Origin: Crateriforma spongiae
GTDB taxonomy: Bacteria; Planctomycetota; Planctomycetia; Pirellulales; Pirellulaceae
Length of the DNA: 64,000 nucleotides
Assembly: GCF_012290005.1 (NCBI RefSeq)
Contig: NZ_JAAXMS010000005.1
Location: forward strand, 124,001 to 188,000
Direction of reading: 5' to 3'
Part shown: positions 46,621 to 56,735 of the stretch, piece after piece
Layout of the letters: each line of letters begins with the position of its first letter
How positions within the stretch are numbered: position 1 is the stretch's first letter
The notes under the pieces: generated by a model
What the model was told of the DNA's origin: nothing
The model's database searches: none
What the model saw: only the letters and a program-made list of their open reading frames with translations
Program-made: the position numbers and the translations under genes

Positions 46621-48261
46621 CTAGGTTTTCTTTTTGGTCGGCTTGGGGATGGCGTTGACGCTCTTGGCCCAGGTTCGCCACTGCTTCCGCATTTGTTCGA
46701 CCTTGCTGGGATATTCGGCCGATCGGTCATGTTGTTCGGTGCGGTCGGCCGCCAGGTCGAACAGTTCCCACTTTCCACGCATGCCTTGCCGAACCAATTT
46801 CCAGGAACCAACACGTATCGCCGCATTACCTTCATGTTCCCAGTACAAGGGCCGATCATCAAAATCGCCCTGCCCTGTTAGCAACGGACGCAGGCTTTGG
46901 CCCGCCATCGGATGAATCGTTTGTCCGTTGTGTTGGTCCGGATATTCGGCTTGCCCGAGGTCGACACAGGTGGCCATCAAGTCGATCAAATGTGTGGGCG
47001 TGTCGACCCAGCCGTTGCGAGTGTGGTCACGGTCAATGGCGGCCGGCCACTGTGCAATCAATGGCGTCGCGATACCGCCCTCATGATTGTAGTGCTTGTA
47101 TTTGCGAAACGGCGTGTTGCTGAGATGCGCCCAACATCGACCGACAAAGACATTGGAATGGGCATCGCCGGGATGGTCGCCTTCGTATCGTCCGCTGACA
47201 CCGGCTTCGGCATTTCCGCCGTTGTCCGAAAGGAACAGGATCAGCGTGTTGTCCAATTGCCCACGCTCTTTTAACGCCGCATTCAGCTTGCCAATGTTCC
47301 GATCAACCTCTTCCAACATCGCGGCGTAGATCGCCATCATGTCGTCATAACGTTTGCGTTCTTCGGCACTCAACGAATTCCAAGCGGGAATCGGCTCGGG
47401 ACGCGGTGTCAGGTCCCAGTCCGCACTCACAAAGCCGCTTTCGATCTGGCGGCGATGGCGTTCCCGTCGCAATTGGTCCCAGCCGTCCATGTAGCGACCG
47501 CGATACTTTGCGATCGTTTCTTCCGGGGCCATGCACGGAAAGTGCGGTGCGACATGGGCCAGGTACAGGAAGAACGGCTTGTTCGCGGCGATCGCTTCGT
47601 CGATGAATCGAATGCCCTGGTCGGTCCACAGGTCGGTGCCGTACCAGGGCGGATTGAAACGCGGGTCGTCCCGCGGTACTTCTTCGCCGTTGAAGTACAT
47701 CTTGGTGCCGCCCTTGGATCCGGTCTGATCCCAAAAATGCAATCCGCCGGCGGGTAAATTCAAGCTGCGATCGAATCCGCGATTCCAAGGCGTCACGCCG
47801 TGGTTGAATCCGACGTGCCACTTGCCCGTCATCGCCGTGAGGTAGCCGGCGTTTCCCAAGACATCGGCGATCGTCACGCACTGGTCGTTTAAGTGACCAC
47901 GATAGCCAGGGGCTTTCTGATCGGTGGTCATCCAGCCGATTCCGCTTTGGTGGGAATACAACCCAGTCAGCAGCGTCGCGCGTGTCGGACAGCAGCGTCC
48001 GGTGTTGTAGAACTGTGAAAACTTCAGACCCTGGGCCGCCATCTGGTCCAAGTTGGGTGTGGGGATTTCCGAGCCATAGCATCCGATGTCGGACACGCCC
48101 ATATCGTCGACGATGATGATCACGATGTTGGGGCGATCAGTGGCGTCGGCCGTTTGAGTGATCGCCAAACCGATCATCAAGGCAACACCCCAAGTGACCG
48201 ATGACTTGATTCGTACCGCCCGTAGGCAGCGGAGACTTGATTTGGCGAGTGCGTGCGTCAT
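46621..48261 (-). CDS. Sulfatase (arylsulfatase family S1), exported
   Basis: 546 aa. Formylglycine signature CCPTR with Cys90, followed by ATLLTGLY. Metal ligands in IVIIIVDDMGVSDIGCYG, and FLSDNGGNAEAG in the second half. The N-terminus is a signal peptide (about 1-40). The overall layout is that of the AtsA type arylsulfatases. It lies within the accessory part, 640 bases from the orphan gene. It differs clearly from the 42.6-kb sulfatase, so it is not a recent duplicate. Confidence 0.94.
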   Translation of the reverse strand: MTHALAKSSLRCLRAVRIKSSVTWGVALMIGLAITQTADATDRPNIVIIIVDDMGVSDIGCYGSEIPTPNLDQMAAQGLKFSQFYNTGRCCPTRATLLTGLYSHQSGIGWMTTDQKAPGYRGHLNDQCVTIADVLGNAGYLTAMTGKWHVGFNHGVTPWNRGFDRSLNLPAGGLHFWDQTGSKGGTKMYFNGEEVPRDDPRFNPPWYGTDLWTDQGIRFIDEAIAANKPFFLYLAHVAPHFPCMAPEETIAKYRGRYMDGWDQLRRERHRRQIESGFVSADWDLTPRPEPIPAWNSLSAEERKRYDDMMAIYAAMLEEVDRNIGKLNAALKERGQLDNTLILFLSDNGGNAEAGVSGRYEGDHPGDAHSNVFVGRCWAHLSNTPFRKYKHYNHEGGIATPLIAQWPAAIDRDHTRNGWVDTPTHLIDLMATCVDLGQAEYPDQHNGQTIHPMAGQSLRPLLTGQGDFDDRPLYWEHEGNAAIRVGSWKLVRQGMRGKWELFDLAADRTEQHDRSAEYPSKVEQMRKQWRTWAKSVNAIPKPTKKKT

Positions 48262-48580
48262 GACGGTGGGCGATTTAGGAAGGAGTCGAGCTGGGGGACG
48301 CTGCCATTTCGGGATGGAGTGTCGGGGGGCGTTCTATGATACCTACGTTGATGGCGCCCGAGATCACGACAGTGATGATTGCCCTTTCCGACAGAGGCCA
48401 TACAAGTGCGAGGCCTATGACGCGGCCTGATCCGTTGCGAGATCGAACCCGACGTGTGTGTGGGAATGGACTGAAATGCCAGTCCGCGATCTTGGGGGGA
48501 CTTGTGAAAACAGGTCCTAGGCGGTGAATTGAGGGCCAAACGAATCCCGACGCTTTCCCCGCGACCCACGGAACGCAACC
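48262..48580. other. Divergent intergenic region
   Basis: 319 bases between the leftward sulfatase and the rightward FAH-family gene. No supported coding frame. Likely holds both promoters; no boxes could be fixed. Confidence 0.55.
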
Positions 48581-49399
48581 ATGCGAATCACCACCGTTCC
48601 CGATGAACAAGGCAAACTGGTTTGGGCACACTTTGATAATGGACGGGTCAGCCGCACGGATCTTTCGGCCGATATGTTGCCGAACATCAGCAACATGCCC
48701 GCACCCGCCGATGATTGGACGGACGCGCCACAGGTCATGCCGCCGGTGGTGTCACGTCCGGAAAAAGTGATCTGCATCGGGCTGAACTATCGTGACCATG
48801 CGATCGAAACGGGATCGGAGATTCCCGACACGCCCGTGGTTTTCAGCAAGTTCAACACGGCATTGATCGGCCACGGCGACGCGATCCGTTTGCCGGCGAT
48901 TTCCGACCAAGTGGATTACGAAGCGGAATTGGTGGTCGTGATCGGACGCGAAGGCCGTCACATTTCAGTGGACCAGGCCATGGATCATGTGTTCGGTTAC
49001 ACGTGTGGTCATGACGTGTCGTCACGTGATTGGCAAAAGGGGCGACCGGGCGGACAGTGGTTGGTGGCCAAGTCCTTTGACACGTTTGGGCCGATCGGAC
49101 CGTGCATTGTGACCGCCGATGAGATCGATGACCCGCATCGCATCGCGGTGAAGATGATCTTGAACGGCGAAACCGTTCAGGAAAGCACGACGGAACAACT
49201 GATATTTGACATCCCCGCATTGATCAGCCACTTGTCGAAGTTCATGACGTTGCGTCCGGGCGATCTGATTTTCACCGGGACGCCGCCCGGCGTGGGCGCA
49301 GCAAAAACGCCGCCTGTCTTTTTGAAAGACGGCGACGTTTGTGAGGTTCAGATTGCTGGGATCGGATCGCTGGTCAATCCTTGCCGGCAAGACGGCTAG
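48581..49399 (+). CDS. Fumarylacetoacetate hydrolase family protein
   Basis: 272 aa. The C-terminal FAH domain begins near IGLNYRDHA (about residue 67). Metal ligands in [10 protein letters not shown] (E-x-E) and the Asp in [21 protein letters not shown] and [10 protein letters not shown] are typical. Family members act as acylpyruvases, oxaloacetate decarboxylases or hydratases of catechol pathways. The exact substrate cannot be assigned. It converges with gltA. Confidence 0.93.
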   Translation: MRITTVPDEQGKLVWAHFDNGRVSRTDLSADMLPNISNMPAPADDWTDAPQVMPPVVSRPEKVICIGLNYRDHAIETGSEIPDTPVVFSKFNTALIGHGDAIRLPAISDQVDYEAELVVVIGREGRHISVDQAMDHVFGYTCGHDVSSRDWQKGRPGGQWLVAKSFDTFGPIGPCIVTADEIDDPHRIAVKMILNGETVQESTTEQLIFDIPALISHLSKFMTLRPGDLIFTGTPPGVGAAKTPPVFLKDGDVCEVQIAGIGSLVNPCRQDG

Positions 49400-49448
49400 G
49401 TTTTGCCGCCGGAGCTCCAAAGACGCAGGATGGCCGTCGCCGCACTCC

Positions 49449-50765
49449 TTAGCGACGGTTCATTGCGACAAAAGGGCGTTCTGGGGATCCCGTATAGATC
49501 TGACGCGGGCGATTGATTCGTGTCGCCGGGTTGTCGTGCATTTCTTTCCAGTGGGCCAGCCAACCGGGCAGCCGTCCCAAGGCGAACAGGACTGTGAACA
49601 TCTGCACGGGAATGCCAAGGGCGCGATAGATCACGCCGGAATAGAAATCGACGTTCGGGTACAGCTTCTTTTCGATGAAGTATTCGTCCTTCAGTGCGAC
49701 TTCTTCCAACTGTTGGGCGACTTCGAACAACGGGTCGTCCAGATTCAGCTTGCCCAGCAACTTGTCACAACTGGCTTTGATGATTGTTGCCCGCGGGTCG
49801 CGGTTCTTGTAAACGCGGTGGCCGAATCCCATCAGCCGGAAATCGCTGTTCTTGTCCTTCGCCATGTCGACGTACTTGCGAACGTTGCCGCCGTCGTTGG
49901 CGATTCGTTCCAGCATGCGAACGCAGGCTTCGTTGGCACCGCCGTGCAGCGGTCCCCACAGTGCGTTGATGCCCGATGAGATCGATGCGAACACGTTGGC
50001 ATTGCTGCTGCCGACCATTCGGACGGTCGACGTGCTGCAGTTTTGTTCGTGATCGGCGTGCACGATCAGCAACAGGTTCAACGCTTCGGCAAAATCCGGG
50101 TCGACCAAATATTCGCGGGTCGGTGTCGCGAACATCAGGTGCAAGAAGTTCTCGCAATAGTTCAGCGAGTTGTTCGGGTACATGAACGGTTGGCCGAGCG
50201 ATTTCTTGTAGCTGTACGCGGCGATCGTCGGCAGCTTGGCCATCATCCGATAGATCGAAATTTCGACCTGATACGGATCGTTGGGATCAATCGAATCTTG
50301 ATAGAACGCGGACATCGACCCGACCACACAGCTGAGAATCGCCATCGGGTGCGAATGCGTGGGAAAGCCGTCATAGAACCGCTTCATGTCTTCGTGAATC
50401 ATCGTGTGTTCACGAATCCCGCTGCGGAATTTTTCTGCTTGATCACGCGTGGGCAATTCGCCGTAGATCAACAGAAACGCGGTTTCGATGAAATCGCATT
50501 GCTCGGCCAGTTTTTCGATCGGGTACCCGCGGTACCGTAAGATGCCTTCTTCGCCGTTCAGGTACGTGATCGCACTGCGAGTGCTGGCGGTGTTGACGAA
50601 GCCTTCGTCCAGGGTGACCAATCCGGTGTCACGACGCAGCTTGGAAATTTCCAGCGCCTTTTCCTGTTCACTGCCTTCGACAATCGGGATCTCGTACTGC
50701 CGATCGTCGATTTGAAACGTTGCTTTGTTTGTCGTTTGCAATTCCAAATTGTCAGGCTGTGACAT
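49449..50765 (-). CDS. gltA: Citrate synthase
   Basis: 438 aa, normal for the hexameric bacterial type. It condenses oxaloacetate and acetyl-CoA. Active-site regions: HADHEQNCSTSTVRMVGSS, LHGGANEACV, and MGFGHRVYKNRDPRA with catalytic His. The N-terminal small beta domain typical of Gram-negative types is present (residues 1-60). Single gene with a 296-base upstream gap. Confidence 0.97.
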   Translation of the reverse strand: MSQPDNLELQTTNKATFQIDDRQYEIPIVEGSEQEKALEISKLRRDTGLVTLDEGFVNTASTRSAITYLNGEEGILRYRGYPIEKLAEQCDFIETAFLLIYGELPTRDQAEKFRSGIREHTMIHEDMKRFYDGFPTHSHPMAILSCVVGSMSAFYQDSIDPNDPYQVEISIYRMMAKLPTIAAYSYKKSLGQPFMYPNNSLNYCENFLHLMFATPTREYLVDPDFAEALNLLLIVHADHEQNCSTSTVRMVGSSNANVFASISSGINALWGPLHGGANEACVRMLERIANDGGNVRKYVDMAKDKNSDFRLMGFGHRVYKNRDPRATIIKASCDKLLGKLNLDDPLFEVAQQLEEVALKDEYFIEKKLYPNVDFYSGVIYRALGIPVQMFTVLFALGRLPGWLAHWKEMHDNPATRINRPRQIYTGSPERPFVAMNRR

Positions 50766-51061
50766 CGGCGATTCCAGGTGGCTCGTACAACAGGTCTAGG
50801 CGGGCAAAGCGTGGATGGTCCGGGCCGTCGGATCGGTACAGCTTGACCCAGCAAGCCGGGCGTGTGGACACCTGATCGCGAACCGCCGATTCATCCCATG
50901 TTTTCTGACAGAGTCTAGCGGGGCGGCATCGCAGCGACAATCAGCGGCACCGCCGCGGAGGGCCCTTCGGGGGCTGACTGGCGGCCGAAATTTCGCCGAA
51001 TCGACCGACTTTTCTGGACCTAACGGATGATCATGCGCCGACGATGCCGCGGCACGGCAGG

Positions 51062-52366
51062 TCAGCCGACATTGGAGTCCCGGAACCGGGAGCGGCAGAT
51101 CCGAATCGATTCAATTTTTCGATTGGACGCCCGAAGCACTTCGATCACGTGATCGCCCAAAACCAATTGGTCGCCTTCGACCGGGATCGACCCGGTTGCG
51201 TAAAGCACCCAACCGGCCACCGTTTCGTAATCTTCGCTTTCGGGTAACTTCCAGCCGGTCGAATCATTCAAGTCGTCGATCATGACTCGCCCGTCGACTT
51301 CCAGGGTGTCATCGTCGACAACCAGAACTTCGTATTCTTCTTCTTCGTCGGATTCATCAACGATTTCGCCGACGATTTCTTCCAAGGTGTCTTCGATCGT
51401 GACGACGCCGGCGGTCTGCTGAAATTCATCCAGCACGATCGCCATGTGGCTGCGGCTGTGCAGAAATTCACGTAGCAGTGATTCGACGCTGCGGTCCTTG
51501 GGCACGGTCCATGGCTTGCGACAAATCGTTTCAATCGATTCATCGGGCAAACGGTCTTCGATCAGCAATGGCAACAAGTCTTTGACATACAAGATGCCGA
51601 TCACGCTGTCCAAGTTATCGCGATAGACCGGAAACCGGGTGCGACCGGCGGTGCGAATGATGTGCAATGCTTGCGGCCACGGCAGCGACGCATCGATCGC
51701 GTCGACGTCGCCGCGTGGCGTCATGATGTGACCCACGGTGTCTTCGTGCAGCGTCATCACACCGTGGATCATTTCGCGGACGCCCGGGCCGAAGTAGCCT
51801 TCGCGGGTGCCCGCGGCAACAATCGTTCGAATTTCGTCTTCCAGTTGTTCTTCGTCTTCGTCTTCGCTTTCTTCTTGTCCGGTCAAGCGACGCGTCATCC
51901 ATTCGACCAATTCGCCGGGGGCCGACAGCGGGCTCATCAAGACCGACAACGTTCGCCAGAACGGCCAGGTGTGGTACAGCACCGGTGTGGACGCGAAACG
52001 TGTCAGTGATGCGGGCAACCAGGTGTGCGTCAGCATCATCATGCCGCCGGCGGCCAACCCCCAAACCAACAGCGTCCGATGACGTCCGGCGGTGACCGCC
52101 AGTTCATCAAAGCGATAAAACAGAGCCGTCGTTCCACAGATCAAGAAGACCGACGTTCCGATCATCCGCAGATAACCACTGCCACGAATCGCAGTGTCTT
52201 GGTGATCCAGAATGTTTCCAAAGCGATCGCGATTTTTTCGCAGACGGCTGTACGCTTCCAAAGACCGGCCTGCGAAACGGTCCAGCAATTCCACGCCTAG
52301 CCCGCCGATGCTGCTGAGCGTGAAGCCGCCGATCGATGCCAACCACCACCAGTTCGATTCGTTCAC
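51062..52366 (-). CDS. CNNM/CorC-type CBS membrane protein
   Basis: 434 aa. The first 130 residues hold three to four hydrophobic segments of a DUF21-like domain, then an acidic linker (EESEDEDEEQLEDE), a pair of CBS domains (about 205-330, IMTPRGDVDAID and LLREFLHSRSHMAIVLDEFQ) and a C-terminal CorC_HlyC domain (375-430). Relatives mediate Mg2+/Co2+ efflux. It overlaps the ybeY stop by four bases and follows the phoH-HD-ybeY order common in many bacteria. Confidence 0.9.
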   Translation of the reverse strand: MNESNWWWLASIGGFTLSSIGGLGVELLDRFAGRSLEAYSRLRKNRDRFGNILDHQDTAIRGSGYLRMIGTSVFLICGTTALFYRFDELAVTAGRHRTLLVWGLAAGGMMMLTHTWLPASLTRFASTPVLYHTWPFWRTLSVLMSPLSAPGELVEWMTRRLTGQEESEDEDEEQLEDEIRTIVAAGTREGYFGPGVREMIHGVMTLHEDTVGHIMTPRGDVDAIDASLPWPQALHIIRTAGRTRFPVYRDNLDSVIGILYVKDLLPLLIEDRLPDESIETICRKPWTVPKDRSVESLLREFLHSRSHMAIVLDEFQQTAGVVTIEDTLEEIVGEIVDESDEEEEYEVLVVDDDTLEVDGRVMIDDLNDSTGWKLPESEDYETVAGWVLYATGSIPVEGDQLVLGDHVIEVLRASNRKIESIRICRSRFRDSNVG

Positions 52367-52959
52367 GTCGATCTCGTGGGTGCGGAGTCCGTCGGATCAA
52401 GGCCGTCCAGCGCGTCGAAGCGGTCGGCATCAAAGCGTTCGGCGTCGGGTAGTCCCAGTTGCCGTAAAACCGCCTGTTCGCACGTCCGCATCGCCCGCCG
52501 ATCATCGACGTCGTGATCGTCCATGCCGGTCACGTGCAGCACGCCATGGATCACGTACAAAATGGCTTCGTCGATCGGCGGCCGGCCGATCCGTCGACTT
52601 TGCGCCAGTGCCATTTCCAGACTGACGGTCAATTCCCCTTGGACCAAGGGTGGTTCGCATTGGTAGGAGAAACTGATCACGTCGGTCGCGTAATCATGGC
52701 TCAGGTGCAAACGGTTGATTTGTCGGATGGCCGCGTCGGTCGTTGCAAAAATCCCGATTTCGCCGAAGGTGAATCCGCGATGCTGGGCCGCGGCGCGAGC
52801 CGCTATTTCGAACCGATTGATGATGTGCGACGCGTCGCCGCCAAATGCTTCCAAGACCGCCGATGGAACGTCATCGTCGATGCGAACATCGACCTCTAAT
52901 GGCTGGTCGTCGGACGCGGGTATGGGAACGTCGTCGTCGCCGTCCAATTCGTCTTGCAT
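52363..52959 (-). CDS. ybeY: Endoribonuclease YbeY (rRNA maturation factor)
   Basis: 198 aa, longer than the usual 150-160 by an N-terminal acidic stretch of about 30 residues and a C-terminal tail. The zinc motif HGVLHVTGMDDHD (H-x3-H-x5-DH) is complete. LHLSHDYATDVISFSY contains the conserved TDVLSF-like motif. It acts in 16S rRNA 3' maturation and ribosome quality control. It overlaps the CorC gene (ATGA) and follows the HD-domain gene after 60 bases. Confidence 0.94.
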   Translation of the reverse strand: MQDELDGDDDVPIPASDDQPLEVDVRIDDDVPSAVLEAFGGDASHIINRFEIAARAAAQHRGFTFGEIGIFATTDAAIRQINRLHLSHDYATDVISFSYQCEPPLVQGELTVSLEMALAQSRRIGRPPIDEAILYVIHGVLHVTGMDDHDVDDRRAMRTCEQAVLRQLGLPDAERFDADRFDALDGLDPTDSAPTRST

Positions 52960-53019
52960 GAAAATGATAAAGAAACTGATGGATGAACTGGCCTTGTCTA
53001 CATTCGGCCAAACGATGAA

Positions 53020-55428
53020 CTAGGCCGATTGTTGGCCGGGGTATTTGATGCGTGCGTGATAGATGGCGGTCAATGATTTGACCAGGCTTTGCCGGACACG
53101 GTGCAGCTGGCGGAAAGTCATCCCACATTCATCAAACTGGCCGTCAGCGACCTTCTTCTGTGCGATCGAATCGACCAGCCCTTGAATCCGCGCCGGGGTC
53201 GGATCGACCAAGGTGCGGCTGGCGCTTTCGACGGTATCGGCCAGCATCAAGACGGCCGCTTCCAGCGTCTTGGGTTTCGGGCCGGGATAGCGAAAATCCT
53301 TGTCACTGACCGCTTCACGGTTGGGGTCTTCTTCGCTGCGCCGCGTCGCTTCACGATAAAAGTATTCCACCAGGGTGGTGCCGTGGTGTTGCAGGATGAA
53401 ATCGATGATCGGTTCGGGCAAATGGTGGCTGCGGGCCAAATCCGCGCCGTCTTTGACGTGCGCGATGATCACCAGCGTGCTCATCGCCGGTTGCAAGGAA
53501 TCGTGCTGGTTGACCCCGCCGGACTGGTTTTCGATGAAGTATTCCGGCTTGAACATCTTGCCGATGTCGTGGAAGTAAGCGCCCACACGGACCAGCAATC
53601 CGTTGGCACCGATTTCATCCGCGGCGGCTTCGGCGATCGATGCGACGTTGATGCTGTGGTTGTACGTTCCCGGTGCACGTTGGGCCAATCGCCGCAGCAA
53701 CGGGTCACTTGCATCGCCCAGTTCCAGCAAACTGAGGTCGGTCAGGACGCCGAATCCCTTTTCCACCAGCGGCAGGAACGGTGTCAGCGCGGCGGCGGGG
53801 ACGACGATGCAGCAACCGGCGATCAACGCTTGTTTCAACAGATTCCAGACGACTTCGCCGAACAGCGGTCCCAGGTAAATCGGTTCCAGTCCTTGTCCCA
53901 GCGTGCCATCGGACAGCATTTGTCCGGTGACGATGCCCACGCCGACGACCGTTGCCATGGTGATCAGGGCGCTGATGCTGCCGACGTACAGCAAGTGAGT
54001 CCGCGTGCGAATCCGGCCCACCAGCAAGGTGCACGTCGTGCAGGTGGCGGCCATCACCACCAAGTCAGAAATCGGCAAACCCAAGAACAACGTCAGGCTG
54101 ACCGAGGCGGATGCCATCAACAGCAATGCCAGTTCACGACCATAGACCACTGCCGCAATCATGGACCCGACGACCAATGGAATCAACTCGGTGCGTGGGA
54201 TGCTGATCCGCTGTGAAAACCAATACGCACAACTGATAACGGCAACCATCAACGCGATCAGCTTGGCCAGTTTCCGTGGATTTTGCAGCAACCGACGATC
54301 ATCCACGCTGTAGATGTACGCCCCGCACAGCAGATACAACGCGATGATCAATCCGCCGTAGGCGGCCACCCTGGCGATGCGATCGCTGATGCTTAGTTGG
54401 TCCAAAAGCGCCTGCCATTCGTACCGCAGTAACGACAGTTCGTCCGCGGTCAGCGGTTGGCCGGCCGACGCCAATTTGGATTTGCCGGTGAACATGACGC
54501 GCATTTTGACCGGAACTTCGGCGGCCGCCTTTTGCCGCGCCATTTCGGTTTCTTCGTCGTCGTATTCCAGCGTTTCGTTTTCGGGCAAACGGGAAACGAA
54601 CCAATGGACGATCATCTTTGCAACCGTTTGCACTGATTCGCTTTCGCCTTGGTCATAGCGTTGGCGAAACTCATCGCGAAGCCGCGTTTCAAATTCCTTG
54701 CCCGCTTCGGCGATACGAACGGTGCTGATGTCACACGGCGTGGCGTCGGCTTGTTGCCCCGGCGTAAAGACACGAATGAACCGCTGGTCGCCCTGTTCGA
54801 TCGTGTGTTGGTTGGCCCGCAGCACGCCGTGTTGACGCATCGGCAGAATCGCGGACGAAATGGCACCGTCGAACTTTTTCAGTTCGGGGTCTTGGGCCAA
54901 AACACTTTTGAACAGGCTGAATCGTTCCGCCGGAGTCTCGCCGGTTTCGCTGGCTTCGTCGCCTTCATAAAACGACGCGAACGCTTTACGGATGTCCGGC
55001 GGCATCGTGTCGAAGGATTCGGCACTGATGATCTTGAACAATTCGTTGCGGAGGGCGCTTTTCAGTTGGTCGATCGGCTCCGGACGATTGACGTACATCG
55101 CCAACACACCACGCCGGGCCATTTCGCGTGCCGCTTCGGTTTTCGATTCGTCGGGGACTTCCAAACGAACCCGCGTCAACAGTTCGCGATCGGGGATCAT
55201 GCCGATGCGATAGGGGAACGGCGGTCGCCAGGTTTGGCAAAGCACCAACAGCGCGACGGCCCCTAACAACGCAATTCCGACACGAACCGCCAGTTCGGAC
55301 TTGTCGTCGTCTTGCCACCACTGGACCCACCGCGGTTTGGGCAGGCCAAGCGATTCGATGCGTTCCTTGCCGGCACGTTGCGTGTTTTGCCGTGCCTTGC
55401 CGCTGCGGGGAGGATTCGTCGCGCTCAT
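53020..55428 (-). CDS. 7TM-HD membrane phosphohydrolase (PgpH type)
   Basis: 802 aa. First helix near residue 55, then the extracytoplasmic 7TMR-HDED domain (to about 340), seven helices (about 350-550) and a cytoplasmic HD domain with NHSINVASIAEAAADEIGA, AYFHDIGKM and HHGTTLVEYFY. PgpH of Listeria degrades c-di-AMP; that role is probable but not proved. It is part of the phoH-HD-ybeY block, as in many Gram-positive and other bacteria. Confidence 0.92.
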   Translation of the reverse strand: MSATNPPRSGKARQNTQRAGKERIESLGLPKPRWVQWWQDDDKSELAVRVGIALLGAVALLVLCQTWRPPFPYRIGMIPDRELLTRVRLEVPDESKTEAAREMARRGVLAMYVNRPEPIDQLKSALRNELFKIISAESFDTMPPDIRKAFASFYEGDEASETGETPAERFSLFKSVLAQDPELKKFDGAISSAILPMRQHGVLRANQHTIEQGDQRFIRVFTPGQQADATPCDISTVRIAEAGKEFETRLRDEFRQRYDQGESESVQTVAKMIVHWFVSRLPENETLEYDDEETEMARQKAAAEVPVKMRVMFTGKSKLASAGQPLTADELSLLRYEWQALLDQLSISDRIARVAAYGGLIIALYLLCGAYIYSVDDRRLLQNPRKLAKLIALMVAVISCAYWFSQRISIPRTELIPLVVGSMIAAVVYGRELALLLMASASVSLTLFLGLPISDLVVMAATCTTCTLLVGRIRTRTHLLYVGSISALITMATVVGVGIVTGQMLSDGTLGQGLEPIYLGPLFGEVVWNLLKQALIAGCCIVVPAAALTPFLPLVEKGFGVLTDLSLLELGDASDPLLRRLAQRAPGTYNHSINVASIAEAAADEIGANGLLVRVGAYFHDIGKMFKPEYFIENQSGGVNQHDSLQPAMSTLVIIAHVKDGADLARSHHLPEPIIDFILQHHGTTLVEYFYREATRRSEEDPNREAVSDKDFRYPGPKPKTLEAAVLMLADTVESASRTLVDPTPARIQGLVDSIAQKKVADGQFDECGMTFRQLHRVRQSLVKSLTAIYHARIKYPGQQSA

Positions 55429-55498
55429 GCGATTGGTATGGACTGGATCCGAATTCGGGTGAACCGTTGGGGGCTGTGGCCGCGGTCGGCCCGGGCGT

Positions 55499-56593
55499 TC
55501 AAATCGTGGGGCCGTCGGTCACCGAACCGGCGATCGGGTTGGTGTCACTGTCGGCAACGACGTCGCTTGGTGCCGGGACCGACGATGCCGCAGCACCGCT
55601 TTGTTGCGAATCACGATCGGCGTCATAGGCTTCGACGATTTTTTGAACCAGCCGGTGGCGCACGATGTCGTCGCCCGTCAACCGAACGACACCAATGTCG
55701 CCGATCCGCGATAGTCGTCGCAGGGCATCACGTAGTCCGCTGGTCACGCCGCGGGGCAAATCCAACTGGGTCGCATCGCCACTGACGACCATCTTGCTGC
55801 GCTCACCCATCCGAGTCAGAAACATTTTCATCTGGGCGATCGTCGTGTTCTGGGCTTCGTCCAAGATGATGAAGGCATCGTTCAGGGTACGTCCCCGCAT
55901 GTAAGCCAGCGGGATGATTTCGATCACGTCTTGTTCCATCAGGTTGCGCGATTGGTCAAAGTCGACCATTTCACCCAGCGCGTCCATCAGCGGGCGTAGG
56001 TAGGGATTCAGTTTGGCGCGAAGGTCGCCGGGCAGGAACCCCAGCGATTCGCCGGCTTCGACCGCCGGGCGGACCAAGACGATTTTCCGCACCTGGCCCG
56101 CCTTGAGGGCTTCGACGGCCATGGCCACCGCTAAGTAGGTCTTGCCACAGCCCGCCGGTCCGGTGGCAAACGTCAAATCGAACCGACGGATCGCGTCGAC
56201 GTAGCGCTGCTGGCCCGGGGTCCGCGGCTGGATCCGACGACCGGCTTGCGGAATATCGATCGGCCCATCCGGACGCGGTGTTCCGGGTGGCGTGATCGAC
56301 GTTGTCTCGGCACCGGCGGTTTGCCGGTCGATTTGCGCGCCATGTTCGGTGGCCGCCGATTCCACGTCGGTCGTGCTCAGGGTTCCCTTGCGGCGAGACA
56401 AACGCCGCAAGTGTTCCAGCGTTCGCGTGGCAGCATCGACGGCATCGTCCGGGCCGGAAATTTTGATACGTCCGCTGCGGTGCGTGATCGACACGTCAAA
56501 CAGACGCTTCAGTTTCCGAAGGTGTTGATCGCGGGGTCCGAACAGCGCCAACAGCTCCTCGGGATGTGCAATCGATAAAGTGGCTTCGGTCAT
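55499..56593 (-). CDS. PhoH family ATPase
   Basis: 364 aa. An N-terminal KH-like segment (about 1-80) precedes the PhoH domain, with Walker A GPAGCGKT (about residues 145-152), and Walker B FIILDEAQNTT. GERSKMVVSGDATQ is characteristic. Possibly an RNA-related ATPase or helicase, working with YbeY. First gene of the phoH/HD/ybeY/CorC block. A C-terminal tail of about 45 residues is low complexity. Confidence 0.93.
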   Translation of the reverse strand: MTEATLSIAHPEELLALFGPRDQHLRKLKRLFDVSITHRSGRIKISGPDDAVDAATRTLEHLRRLSRRKGTLSTTDVESAATEHGAQIDRQTAGAETTSITPPGTPRPDGPIDIPQAGRRIQPRTPGQQRYVDAIRRFDLTFATGPAGCGKTYLAVAMAVEALKAGQVRKIVLVRPAVEAGESLGFLPGDLRAKLNPYLRPLMDALGEMVDFDQSRNLMEQDVIEIIPLAYMRGRTLNDAFIILDEAQNTTIAQMKMFLTRMGERSKMVVSGDATQLDLPRGVTSGLRDALRRLSRIGDIGVVRLTGDDIVRHRLVQKIVEAYDADRDSQQSGAAASSVPAPSDVVADSDTNPIAGSVTDGPTI

Positions 56594-56735
56594 TCAGTGG
56601 CCTGAGGGGGAAACACGGTCATCCGTGGCTAATGATTCTATACGTCGGCTGGCCGATCGGGCCAACGCTTTTCACCCGACCGGAACGGTCTGGCCCTGTC
56701 ACTGTGGGGGGCGTGACTGATCTGATCGTTACGAT